Positions 20,710-28,310 of a stretch of 51,193 nt of DNA are shown here, in pieces. The notes beneath the pieces were generated by a model. It had not been told where the DNA came from. It saw nothing but the letters and a program-made list of their open reading frames with translations, and did no database searches. The DNA lies in NCBI GenBank assembly GCA_903821335.1, contig CAIJKV010000276.1, forward strand, positions 1-51,193. Reading direction: 5' to 3'. Numbering within the stretch: position 1 is the stretch's first letter; each line of letters begins with the position of its first letter. The position numbers were made by a program, and so were the translations under genes. This DNA is from an uncultured beta proteobacterium (GTDB lineage Bacteria; Pseudomonadota; Gammaproteobacteria; Burkholderiales; Burkholderiaceae_B).

Positions 20710-21935
20710 GCTGACGCCCTCGCAACCGGATCCACTGATCGCAACGTGGCCGCGATACGCACGAAATAGGCGCGCATCAGGTTGTGATACCGCGTGTCGT
20801 CAAGCAAAAAAGCGTCGTGCCCATGCGGGGCGTCAATTTCGGCATAGGTAGCGGGCTGACCGTTCTTGAGTAGTGTGCGCACGATTTCGCGCGACCTTGC
20901 TGGCGGGAATCTCCAGTCAGTCGTAAAAGAGACCAGCAGGAAATCAGCCGTGGCCGGTGCCAGCGCACGCTCCATGTCACCATCGGTTTCACGGGCGGGA
21001 TCAAAATAATCCAGCGCGCGCGTGATCAGCAAATAGGTATTGGCGTCGAAATAGCGAGAAAACTTTTCACCCTGGTAACGCAAATACGATTCGACCTCAA
21101 ATTCGACCCCGTAACCATAGTGGAAGGCGCCCCCGGCTGCGGGCTCGCGTTGCGTGCGGCCAAATTTTTCCGCCATATCGTCGTCAGACAGATAGGTGAT
21201 ATGCCCCACCATGCGCGCCACCGACAGACCGTGACGCGGCACCGTATTGTGCGCGTAATAATCACCCCCATGAAATTCGGGGTCGGTAATAATCGCGCGC
21301 CTGGCGACCTCGTTGAAAGCAATATTCTGGGCCGACAATCGCGGGGTGCTGGCAATTACCACGCAGTGCGCGACGCGTTCTGGGCAGGTAATCGCCCAGC
21401 TTAGGGCCTGCATACCGCCCAGGGACCCCCCCATGACAGCCGCAAAACGCCAGATACCCAGCCGATCGGCCACGCGCGCTTGCGCCAGAACCCAGTCCTC
21501 AACTGTCAGCACGGGAAATGCTGCCCCCCAGGGTCTGCCCGTTTCGGGACGAATCGAGGCTGGTCCGGTCGAACCGAAGCACGACCCCGGGTTGTTGACA
21601 CCAATCACAAAAAAAACGTCGGTGTCGACGGGCTTGCCTGGCCCCACCATGTTGTCCCACCAGCCAATGTCGTCGGGATTATCGGCAGACACGCCCGCCA
21701 CATGATGCGAGGCGTTCAGCGCATGGCAGATCAGGACCGCGTTGCTGGCGTCAGCATTCAGGGTGCCGTAGGTCTCGATGGCCAGCGCATAGGCGTCCAG
21801 TGTCTGACCGCTGGCCAACGGCAAGGGCTCGTTGAACGGCAGGAATAACGTGCGAACGACCCCTACCGAACTGCCTGTGGCAGCCTGAGGGGCAATCGGA
21901 ACTGGTGCGTCCATCTGATCGGACGAAGTGGTCAT
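20706..21935 (-). CDS. metX: homoserine O-acyltransferase MetX
   Basis: Acylates L-homoserine in the first committed step to methionine. The 409-residue alpha/beta hydrolase has the nucleophile Ser171 in [11 protein letters not shown], the oxyanion segment [17 protein letters not shown] (112-128), and the C-terminal acid and histidine in [13 protein letters not shown] and [13 protein letters not shown]. The start at 21935 is supported by an AGAGG element 5-6 nt upstream that is also the 3' end of a riboswitch-like leader. A 53-codon longer frame would consume that leader and should be rejected. MetX enzymes use acetyl- or succinyl-CoA; the acyl donor cannot be fixed here without structure-based residue comparison. 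Confidence 0.94.
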   Translation of the reverse strand: MTTSSDQMDAPVPIAPQAATGSSVGVVRTLFLPFNEPLPLASGQTLDAYALAIETYGTLNADASNAVLICHALNASHHVAGVSADNPDDIGWWDNMVGPGKPVDTDVFFVIGVNNPGSCFGSTGPASIRPETGRPWGAAFPVLTVEDWVLAQARVADRLGIWRFAAVMGGSLGGMQALSWAITCPERVAHCVVIASTPRLSAQNIAFNEVARRAIITDPEFHGGDYYAHNTVPRHGLSVARMVGHITYLSDDDMAEKFGRTQREPAAGGAFHYGYGVEFEVESYLRYQGEKFSRYFDANTYLLITRALDYFDPARETDGDMERALAPATADFLLVSFTTDWRFPPARSREIVRTLLKNGQPATYAEIDAPHGHDAFLLDDTRYHNLMRAYFVRIAATLRSVDPVARASA

Positions 21936-21940
21936 ACGGA

Positions 21941-22010
21941 CCTCTTTAGCGGGATTTATGAGGCGCCCGCAAGCAGACCTAGGGATGTCATCTCTAGCAA
22001 ATCGGCGCCA
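21941..22010 (-). promoter_or_regulatory. probable SAM-II type riboswitch upstream of metX
   Basis: The metX leader contains, in order on the minus strand, the conserved core elements of the SAM-II pseudoknot: a GC stem strand GGCGCC followed by GATTTG, then TTGC just before the second stem strand GGCGCC, then CATAAAT, and finally GCTAAAGAGG. The two GGCGCC strands (22004-22009 and 21962-21967) pair perfectly. The terminal GAGG is the metX Shine-Dalgarno, 5-6 nt before the ATG, so SAM binding would hide it and block translation. The loop carries an extra small hairpin (CTAG ends at 21976-21996). A weak promoter pair (TGGCAC/AGTTTA as read on the plus strand, 22044-22049 and 22022-22027, 16-bp spacer) would start the RNA just before it. 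Pattern matched by eye; a covariance-model search was not possible. Confidence 0.65.
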
Positions 22011-22029
22011 ACTGAGCGTGAAGTTTAGC

Positions 22030-22322
22030 ATTTCGAAGCGGTCTGGCACCGCGGACCGGCTAACCGGATATGTTGTTACCGATGTGACAAGCACTGAAAC
22101 AAATGAACCTGCAAATAGGTGATTTTTTTACGCCATCCAGCGCCGACCCCGACGCAAACCAGCATGGACGCAAGCTGGAACAACAGCGGCACACCAAACA
22201 CCCAGCATCCCGTCACGTCAGAGGTCTGGTTACATCACAGGGATTTTGCGAATTTTCAGATTCGAAATATGCATTCAAACTAGGCATATTCTGGTCAGCA
22301 CACGCTGGGGAGTACTCAATCA
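22030..22322. other. non-coding gap between metX leader and luxR-type gene
   Basis: About 290 bp without a supported gene. It holds the presumed metX promoter on the left and, on the right, the leader of the small HTH gene with a GGGGAG element 10 nt before its ATG. A TTGCGA / TATGCA pair with a 16-bp spacer (near 22244-22271, plus strand) is a possible promoter for that gene. The stretch is more A+T-rich than its surroundings, and no repeats stand out. Confidence 0.4.
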
Positions 22323-22553
22323 ATGGTCAAACTGCCAATATCCGGACGAGAACTTCAATGTCTGGAGTGGGTGTCAAAAGGCAAGACAAGCTGGGAGACG
22401 GCCGCTATTCTGGGTCTAAGTGAACGCACGGTGAACTTTCACCTGCTCAACGCCTGCCGCAAGCTCAACGTCTACGGTCGACAGGCAGGGGTTGTTCAAG
22501 CCATGCGGCTCGGATATCTCGCGGGGGCTATTTCAGTGCCAATGAACGCATGA
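22323..22553 (+). CDS. orphan LuxR/GerE-type helix-turn-helix protein
   Basis: A 76-residue protein consisting almost wholly of a LuxR C-terminal DNA-binding domain: the start ISGRELQCLEWVSKGKTSWE is followed by the scaffold and recognition helices AAILGLSERTVNFHLLNAC and RKLNVYGRQAGVVQAMRLGYL. It most resembles the HTH of acyl-homoserine-lactone regulators (the KTSWE.A.ILGLSERTVNFH pattern), but no autoinducer-binding or receiver domain is present. An in-frame stop lies about 35 bases upstream of the ATG, so it is not a simple run-on. GGGGAG upstream supports the start. Its last 26 bases overlap the convergent lipoprotein gene. It may be a free-standing regulator or the surviving end of a decayed luxR gene. 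Confidence 0.7.
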   Translation: MVKLPISGRELQCLEWVSKGKTSWETAAILGLSERTVNFHLLNACRKLNVYGRQAGVVQAMRLGYLAGAISVPMNA

Positions 22554-23037
22554 ATTCAGTCGCGTGCTCGTGCGACAGCGCCTGCGTGGGCCCAGTCACC
22601 ACGACCTGCATCAGCATTCCCCGATGCACCAGCACTCGGGCCAGCATCCAGGATGGCTGACCGGATACGGTGGCCGCCAGTTCAAATGGTTCGCCCTTGA
22701 AAGCCCCTGGCGCAGGCTCTGCGCCCCCGACCGCCAACGACTGCACCAAGCCCCGGACGAGTGCCTCGGTTTGATCCGGGCTGATCCCAACGGGTAAGGG
22801 TGCCGAACCCACAGCGAAAACCGAAGGACCCACGTAGGCCGAAGCCAACGAGAAAATCAGGTTCAGCCCTTCAAATTGCAACGCACGCTGCTCGGTCTGG
22901 ACACGCGCGGGAAATGCAATCATGGCGTGGTCTGCAGCAACCATCACCTCGCGCCAGTTGTATTCGGGTGTACAACCTGCCAGCCACGACATCACCAGCC
23001 ATCCGACCAGAGTCCACACACATTTCAAGGTACGCAT
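22528..23037 (-). CDS. putative lipoprotein of unknown function
   Basis: A 169-residue product with a type II signal sequence: a basic N-terminus, a hydrophobic core and the lipobox LAGC with Cys22. This predicts a lipid-anchored periplasmic-facing protein. The residue after Cys is Thr, not Asp, so outer-membrane sorting is expected. The rest is a mixed alpha/beta sequence with no motif I recognise; it ends with ATEFMRSLALK. It overlaps the tail of the small LuxR-type gene by 26 bp in convergent orientation and is divergent from gshA across 130 bp. Function unknown. Confidence 0.7.
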   Translation of the reverse strand: MRTLKCVWTLVGWLVMSWLAGCTPEYNWREVMVAADHAMIAFPARVQTEQRALQFEGLNLIFSLASAYVGPSVFAVGSAPLPVGISPDQTEALVRGLVQSLAVGGAEPAPGAFKGEPFELAATVSGQPSWMLARVLVHRGMLMQVVVTGPTQALSHEHATEFMRSLALK

Positions 23038-23167
23038 TCAGTCAGCCTTTTCCGCGAAGCAGGCTTGCAGTGAGGCAAACCGTAAAATTGACATCAATTT
23101 TAGTTACAAAGGGTCAAGTTCCGGCTTACCTTAAAATCATCGCAGTTCACCATCAAAAGGATCCTCC

Positions 23168-24742
23168 GTGGCCAACACGTTGTCCAACCGCCTTGCCCGC
23201 TTGCGAGCCAGCCCCGAGATTCTGGGCAAGTCGCTCCGTGGCATCGAGAAAGAGGGCTTGCGGGTCGATCTCTCCGGGCGCCTGTCTACTCGCCCCCATC
23301 CGGTAGTCCTTGGGTCAGCGCTCACGCACCCGCGCATCACCACAGACTACTCTGAGGCGCTGCTTGAGCTGATCACCGGCACACACCCGCGGGTCGACAA
23401 CCTGATGGCCGAACTCAACGAGATCCATCGCGTGGTGGCCTGTTCGGTGACCGACGAGCTGATGTGGAATCACTCCATGCCGGCCACCCTGCCGCCCGAG
23501 GCCGATATTCCTATCGCTTGGTATGGCACCTCAAACACAGGCATGCTCAAGCATGTCTACCGGCGAGGTCTGGCTGAACGGTACGGGAAAACGATGCAGT
23601 GCATCGCCGGGCTGCATTACAATTTTTCGTTTGATGAAGCATTCTGGGAATTGCTGGACATGCCGGGCGCTAACGCCCAGGAGCGCAGATCGACGGGCTA
23701 TATCGCGCTGATCCGCAATTTCACACGCTACAGCTGGCTACTGATGTACCTGTTCGGAGCCTCTCCGGCGTTATCCAGGGATTTCTTGCGCAACGACCCG
23801 GTCAACCTGCTGTCACTCGACGCCCAGACCCTGTACCTTCCCTACGCCACCAGCCTGCGCATGAGCGACCTGGGTTACCAGAACAAAGCGCAGTCGGGCC
23901 TGAAACTTTGCTACAACGACCTTGGCACGTTTTTGCAGCGAATCTACAGCGCAGTCACGACGCCCTGGCCCGCGTATGAGCAGATTGGCACTCACCGCAA
24001 TGGCGAGTGGATACAGCTCAACACGAATGTGCTGCAAATTGAAAATGAGTTTTATTCCAGCATCCGTCCCAAGCGCACGACTGGGCCCTGCGAGCGCCCG
24101 ATTACTGCACTCGCCGAACGCGGGATTCAATATGCGGAAGTGCGTTGCCTTGACATCGATCCGACCCAGGCCACCGGCATTTCCCCGCAGTCAGCACGTT
24201 TTGTTGAAGCCTTCCTGTTGTATTGCGCCTTGCAGGACAGTCCGACCTTCACGGATAGTGGGTTTTGCCCTGAGAGTGCGGACAATTTTTCAACAGTCGT
24301 CACGCGGGGACGCGAACCTGGTCTGACACTCCGGCGGCAAGATAAGAATATTGAGCTCCACACCTGGGCAAGCGAGTTGCTCGAGGGCATCGGTGAATGT
24401 GCCGACATCCTCGACATGTCCCTGGAGGAACAGAGCTACGCCCTGGCCGTTCGGGGGCAATACGCCAAGGTGTACAACCCGGAAAGCACGCCTTCGGCAC
24501 GTTTGCTGCACACACTAATCGCGGAAAAAATTTCCTTCCATGACTACATGTTGCAGCAAAGTGCGATGCACGCGAGCACACTGCGCGAACAAGGCCTTTC
24601 AGAGGAAGAATCGATTCAGGCGCGACGGCAGGCTGAGCAGTCGCTGATTGCGCAGCGCGAAACCGAAGCTGCCGATACTGAGACTTTTGATGAGTACGTA
24701 CGGCGGTTTCATGAGGCGCTGATGGCGCCAGACCTACGCTGA
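23168..24742 (+). CDS. gshA: glutamate-cysteine ligase
   Basis: The first enzyme of glutathione synthesis, ATP-dependent, of the gammaproteobacterial (E. coli-like) class at 524 residues. Visible family features are the N-terminal RGIEKEGLRVDLSGRLSTRPHP segment (about 22-43), TDYSEALLELITGTHP (about 57-72), and QLNTNVLQIENEFYSSIRPKR (about 276-296), with AERGIQYAEVRCLDIDP following. The start codon is GTG, preceded by AAAAGGA at a 6-nt distance. The frame offers no better start. It ends 11 bases before the 3' end of the antisense tRNA-Arg gene. Glutathione made here would also support monothiol glutaredoxin GrxD, encoded elsewhere in the window. Confidence 0.95.
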   Translation: MANTLSNRLARLRASPEILGKSLRGIEKEGLRVDLSGRLSTRPHPVVLGSALTHPRITTDYSEALLELITGTHPRVDNLMAELNEIHRVVACSVTDELMWNHSMPATLPPEADIPIAWYGTSNTGMLKHVYRRGLAERYGKTMQCIAGLHYNFSFDEAFWELLDMPGANAQERRSTGYIALIRNFTRYSWLLMYLFGASPALSRDFLRNDPVNLLSLDAQTLYLPYATSLRMSDLGYQNKAQSGLKLCYNDLGTFLQRIYSAVTTPWPAYEQIGTHRNGEWIQLNTNVLQIENEFYSSIRPKRTTGPCERPITALAERGIQYAEVRCLDIDPTQATGISPQSARFVEAFLLYCALQDSPTFTDSGFCPESADNFSTVVTRGREPGLTLRRQDKNIELHTWASELLEGIGECADILDMSLEEQSYALAVRGQYAKVYNPESTPSARLLHTLIAEKISFHDYMLQQSAMHASTLREQGLSEEESIQARRQAEQSLIAQRETEAADTETFDEYVRRFHEALMAPDLR

Positions 24743-24753
24743 AGGTCAGTTTT

Positions 24754-24828
24754 TGGTGCGCCCGACAGGAATCGAACCTGTATCGAAAGCTTCGGAAACT
24801 CTTATTCTATCCATTGAACTACGGGCGC
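24754..24828 (-). tRNA. tRNA-Arg (anticodon CCG)
   Basis: A complete cloverleaf of 75 nt including an encoded CCA. The acceptor stem GCGCCCG pairs with CGGGCGC, the T-arm is ACAGG-TTCGATT-CCTGT, and the anticodon loop TTCCGAA carries CCG, reading the CGG arginine codon. The anticodon stem contains two G-U pairs. The discriminator base is A. It is antisense to and just downstream of gshA. Confidence 0.93.
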
Positions 24829-24838
24829 CAAGCGGGGA

Positions 24839-24866
24839 ATTATAACGGTACGGCAACGCTTGTGCA
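24839..24866 (-). promoter_or_regulatory. promoter of tRNA-Arg(CCG)
   Basis: A perfect TATAAT (-10, 24839-24844 as read on the minus strand) with TGCACA (-35, 24861-24866) and a 16-bp spacer. This places the transcription start about 4 nt upstream of the mature tRNA 5' end, as expected for a tRNA promoter. Confidence 0.6.
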
Positions 24867-24895
24867 TTGTCTGCACCGACATCGCCGTATCCCGC

Positions 24896-24901
24896 TATAA
24901 T
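24896..24901 (+). promoter_or_regulatory. candidate -10 box for the cytochrome c gene
   Basis: A perfect TATAAT on the plus strand about 115 bp before the cytochrome start. The -35 region is poor (GCACCG at 17 bp), so activator help or a different -35 is possible. Together with the minus-strand tRNA promoter it forms a compact divergent promoter pair. Confidence 0.4.
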
Positions 24902-25016
24902 CGCTCGGTTTGTAAGAATACCGTCACGCCACTTCAATCCAGATGCCTTGTTGCCACCACGATGCGAACAAACCGCTCGGACCGGATAACAACGTTAAGA
25001 CTTGCAGGATTTGGTC

Positions 25017-25568
25017 ATGAGCAATACGCAACAATCGCACGTTGAACATGTCGAAGAGCACTCCTCTCCGATCAAGACGCCCAAGCAACTCATCGTTACG
25101 GTGCTGCTGGCATTTATTGTCCCGATCATCATCATTTTCATGTTGGTGAACCTGGTCGTGTCTGACAATAAAGTCGGTGCAGGCTCTGATACGCTTACCC
25201 CCGAGGCGATCGCCACCCGCATCGCGCCTATTGCCCGACTCAGTCTGGTCGATGCCAGTGGCCCCAAGGTCTTCAAAACCGGCGAACAGGTTTATACGTC
25301 CGTCTGTTCTGGCTGCCATAAAGCCGGTGTTGCGGGTGCCTTCAAATTTGGCGACGCCGCAGCCTGGGCACCATCCATCAAGACGGGTCAGGACACCATG
25401 ATTGCCAACGCGATCAAAGGCAAGAACGCCATGCCACCCAAGGGCGGCAACCCACTGCTCGATGATTTCGAAATCGCTCGTGCGGTGACCTACATGGCCA
25501 ACAATTCCGGTGCCCAGTTCCCTGAACCAGCCGAGCCAGCACCGGCCGCGCCCGCCGCAGCAAAATAG
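25017..25568 (+). CDS. membrane-anchored c-type cytochrome (cytochrome c5 family)
   Basis: A 183-residue monohaem cytochrome facing the periplasm. An N-terminal cytoplasmic stretch is followed by one uncleaved membrane helix (about 25-48). The haem-attachment motif CSGCH is at 97-101 and the probable axial Met139 is in NAMPPKGG. The C-terminus is an Ala/Pro-rich tail (EPAEPAPAAPAAAK). The ATG at 25017 has AGGA about 8 nt upstream. It would shuttle electrons toward a terminal oxidase or similar acceptor; which one is not shown. It is a single gene, ended by a very strong hairpin. Confidence 0.85.
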   Translation: MSNTQQSHVEHVEEHSSPIKTPKQLIVTVLLAFIVPIIIIFMLVNLVVSDNKVGAGSDTLTPEAIATRIAPIARLSLVDASGPKVFKTGEQVYTSVCSGCHKAGVAGAFKFGDAAAWAPSIKTGQDTMIANAIKGKNAMPPKGGNPLLDDFEIARAVTYMANNSGAQFPEPAEPAPAAPAAAK

Positions 25569-25616
25569 TCCTTGCGAACCAGGCTGCTGACACCTCGTCC
25601 GCACTCTGGGTTCTCA

Positions 25617-25652
25617 CAGTAAAAATGCGTCCTTCCGGACGCATTTTTACTG
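25617..25652. terminator. strong bidirectional terminator
   Basis: A perfect 16-bp stem (CAGTAAAAATGCGTCC / GGACGCATTTTTACTG) with a TTCC loop. The A-run and T-run lie within the stem on both sides, so it can terminate the cytochrome transcript (plus) and the convergent dehydrogenase transcript (minus). Confidence 0.9.
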
Positions 25653-25669
25653 AACGCAGCATTCAACGC

Positions 25670-27202
25670 TCAACGCGTGCCGCAAGCCGCCGGTGCCAGC
25701 AACGACATGCCCAATTGCACACGACGCTGCAGCCACAAGCTGGGGCGATATCGTGGGTCGCCTGTCACTGCCTGCAGATTGCGCAAGATCTCGAGCACTT
25801 TGGCCGCGCCCAGTGCATCCCCGAGCGCCAGGGGCCCCTTGGGGTAACCCAGTCCAAGATTGACGGCACGATCAATATCGTGAGGGGTAGCAATACCCTG
25901 CTGCGCGATATCACAAGCGATGTTCACAATCATTGCAATCATGCGTTGGGCAACGAAACCAGGCGAATCCTGGATCACACTCACCGGAACGCCGTCACGC
26001 CCTACCAACCCCAGGGCAATATCGCGCCAGGCCGGTGCAGTGGCAGGCGAAACCATCAGTGTGCGACGGTGGGTTTGGTCAAAGCCGTTGAAAGTATCCA
26101 GCCCGACCGTCCGACTGGGGTCAAGTCCCTGCTCGGCTACTGCTGTTGAAACATCCTGACCGTAAGGCGTCACAATCAAGAGGCAGTCAGCCTCGGGCTT
26201 GCTGCCCATTTGCTGGGCCGCGCCCAGGCCGCGCAGCAGATTGCCCGCCATCGCATGACCTTGTTCATGCGCATGACTGATCCAGACCTTGGGTGCATGA
26301 TCCAGAAGCGGCACGGCAAGTTTGGGAGCAAGCTGCTTTTGCCCATCGATGTACTGATAAAACCCACCCTGCGTTTTCCGACCATATATCCCGCCCGCCA
26401 CGCGTACCGTTCCGATGGGTGAGGGCTTGAAGCGCGGTTCGTCGTAAAACTGACGGTATACGGATTCCATGACGGCGTGCGATACGTCCAGTCCTGTCAA
26501 ATCCATCAGTTCAAACGGCCCCATTCGGAAACCTGCCTGTTCGCGCATGATCTCGTCTATGGTCTGGAAAGTCGTCACACCCTCCTGCGCCACGCGCAGG
26601 CCTTCAGTGTTCATTCCACGACCCGCATGGTTCACGATAAACCCGGGCATGTCCTTGGCACGCACCGGCGTGTGGCCCATCCGGACAGACAGGTCCATCA
26701 GCGCGTCGCCGACCTTGGGGTCGCTGCGCAAACCGTCAATGACCTCGACCACTTTCATCAGCGGCACAGGGTTAAAAAAGTGATAGCCCGCGACCCGCTC
26801 GGGGTGCGCACACGCTGACGCAATCGACGTGATAGAAAGTGACGAGGTGTTGGACACCAGCATGCACTCAGGTGTCACGATTGCTTCCAGATCATGGAAA
26901 AATTTTTGTTTGATGTCGAGTCGCTCAACAATGGCCTCAATCACCAGATCACAGTCGGCTAGCGCTTGAATGTCAGCGGCTGGGTGAATGTTAGCCAAGG
27001 CGGCCTGAGCCTGCTCGTCTGTAATTTTTCCTTTGGACACGAGCGTGGCCCACGTTGCTGCCAGGTTCTCGCGCGCTGCGGCGACGGCAGCAGCCTGGAC
27101 ATCGAACATTCTGACCACAATGCCGGCTTGCGCCGCGATCTGGGCGATACCACGCCCCATGGCTCCTGCACCCGCAATACCAATAGTCTGTATTTTCTTC
27201 AT
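25670..27202 (-). CDS. 3-hydroxyacyl-CoA dehydrogenase (PaaH-like, two-domain)
   Basis: A 510-residue NAD-dependent dehydrogenase that oxidises (S)-3-hydroxyacyl-CoA. It starts with the Rossmann dinucleotide motif IAGAGAMGRGIA (9-20). The catalytic-domain pattern SNTSSLSITSIA is followed by HPERVAGYHFFNPVPLMKVVEVI, which contains the catalytic His. Two C-terminal dehydrogenase domains are recognisable (NHAGRGMNTEGLR near 190, and DSPGFVAQRMIAMIVN near 410), as in PaaH/PaaC-type enzymes longer than the usual 280-residue FadB2 form. Phenylacetate-pathway 3-hydroxyadipyl-CoA or a general beta-oxidation intermediate are both plausible substrates. No other paa genes are in the window. Confidence 0.87.
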   Translation of the reverse strand: MKKIQTIGIAGAGAMGRGIAQIAAQAGIVVRMFDVQAAAVAAARENLAATWATLVSKGKITDEQAQAALANIHPAADIQALADCDLVIEAIVERLDIKQKFFHDLEAIVTPECMLVSNTSSLSITSIASACAHPERVAGYHFFNPVPLMKVVEVIDGLRSDPKVGDALMDLSVRMGHTPVRAKDMPGFIVNHAGRGMNTEGLRVAQEGVTTFQTIDEIMREQAGFRMGPFELMDLTGLDVSHAVMESVYRQFYDEPRFKPSPIGTVRVAGGIYGRKTQGGFYQYIDGQKQLAPKLAVPLLDHAPKVWISHAHEQGHAMAGNLLRGLGAAQQMGSKPEADCLLIVTPYGQDVSTAVAEQGLDPSRTVGLDTFNGFDQTHRRTLMVSPATAPAWRDIALGLVGRDGVPVSVIQDSPGFVAQRMIAMIVNIACDIAQQGIATPHDIDRAVNLGLGYPKGPLALGDALGAAKVLEILRNLQAVTGDPRYRPSLWLQRRVQLGMSLLAPAACGTR

Positions 27203-27395
27203 CTTCTTTACCTGGTTGCTCCATTCTTCTCAAACCACATTTTGCCTCATTCGCACGAGGCAGTGTTTGACCCAGCCCAACAGACCCTGAACCAATCATG
27301 ACAAGTATTGCTGCTGGACGTTCGCGTCGATTTCCCGCACGCGTCTTTTGGCACTACAGTAGAGATCATCTTTCCAAATTTACTGCATCACCATC

Positions 27396-28280
27396 ATGAC
27401 AACTTCTCTGGCAACCGGCAGTCCCATCACCTCGCAACAGGTCTATCCGGTCTTTGCTCCACGTCCCGCAGACGGGCACAAGGGCACTTTCGGCTCGGTC
27501 GCTATTCTGGGCGGTGCGGCAGGCATGACGGGGGCCGCAATGCTGGCAGCACGGGCCGCACTCAAGGCGGGTGCTGGCAAGGTGTTTGTCGCGCTGGTCC
27601 AAACGCCGATTCCAGTTGCCTACGATACCGTCCATCCTGAACTGATGCTAAACGATGCAGAGTCCTTGCTGGAGGACGCGGCGAACATGAGCGCCTGGGC
27701 CGCCGGCTGCGGGTTGGGTCAAGCCAGCCATGCGCTTGCCATGTTGCGTCAATTATTCCTGCGACGTCAGGAACGCCCTCTGGTGCTGGACGCGGACGGC
27801 CTGAATGCCCTGGCGTGCGGATCGATCGCGCCGACGTGGGGACGCGGTGAAGTCGTTCTCACACCCCATCCAACCGAAGCAGCCCGGTTGCTCGCCACCG
27901 ACACAACGTCGATTCAGGAAGACCGTCCGGGTGCCGCCAAGGCGATTTCGCAACGGTACGACGCCTGGGTGGTCCTCAAGGGTGCAAATACTATCGTCTG
28001 CGCGCCAGACCAGTCCTGGCAAACGAACCCGACTGGCAATGTCGGGCTGGCCACGGGCGGAACCGGTGACGTACTCGGTGGAATTATCGTGAGTCTGCTG
28101 GCACAGGGGTTTGAAGCCGCCATTGCGGTACCCGCCGCGGTATGGCTGCATGGTGCAGCCGCTGACCTGCTTGTCGAACGTGGCATTGGCCCGATCGGCA
28201 TGGTGGCGACCGACCTGACCGATGCCGTGCGCGACCTGCGCAACCATACTACGACGCTTGCGCGCATCGGATTTCACTAA
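27396..28280 (+). CDS. nnrD: ADP/ATP-dependent NAD(P)H-hydrate dehydratase
   Basis: A metabolite-repair enzyme of the YjeF C-terminal (ribokinase-like) family that dehydrates damaged NAD(P)H hydrates. The 294-residue protein carries GTFGSVAILGGAAGMTGAA (about 31-49), the LTPHPTEAARL motif (about 155) and the nucleotide-binding and catalytic stretch NPTGNVGLATGGTGDVLGGI (about 210-230). The N-terminal epimerase domain found in the fused E. coli enzyme is absent, so a separate NnrE is expected elsewhere. It is divergent from the dehydrogenase across 193 bp and convergent with rep. Confidence 0.92.
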   Translation: MTTSLATGSPITSQQVYPVFAPRPADGHKGTFGSVAILGGAAGMTGAAMLAARAALKAGAGKVFVALVQTPIPVAYDTVHPELMLNDAESLLEDAANMSAWAAGCGLGQASHALAMLRQLFLRRQERPLVLDADGLNALACGSIAPTWGRGEVVLTPHPTEAARLLATDTTSIQEDRPGAAKAISQRYDAWVVLKGANTIVCAPDQSWQTNPTGNVGLATGGTGDVLGGIIVSLLAQGFEAAIAVPAAVWLHGAAADLLVERGIGPIGMVATDLTDAVRDLRNHTTTLARIGFH

Positions 28281-28310
28281 ACTGACGTTGGCTGGCACTG
28301 TGCGGGAAAA

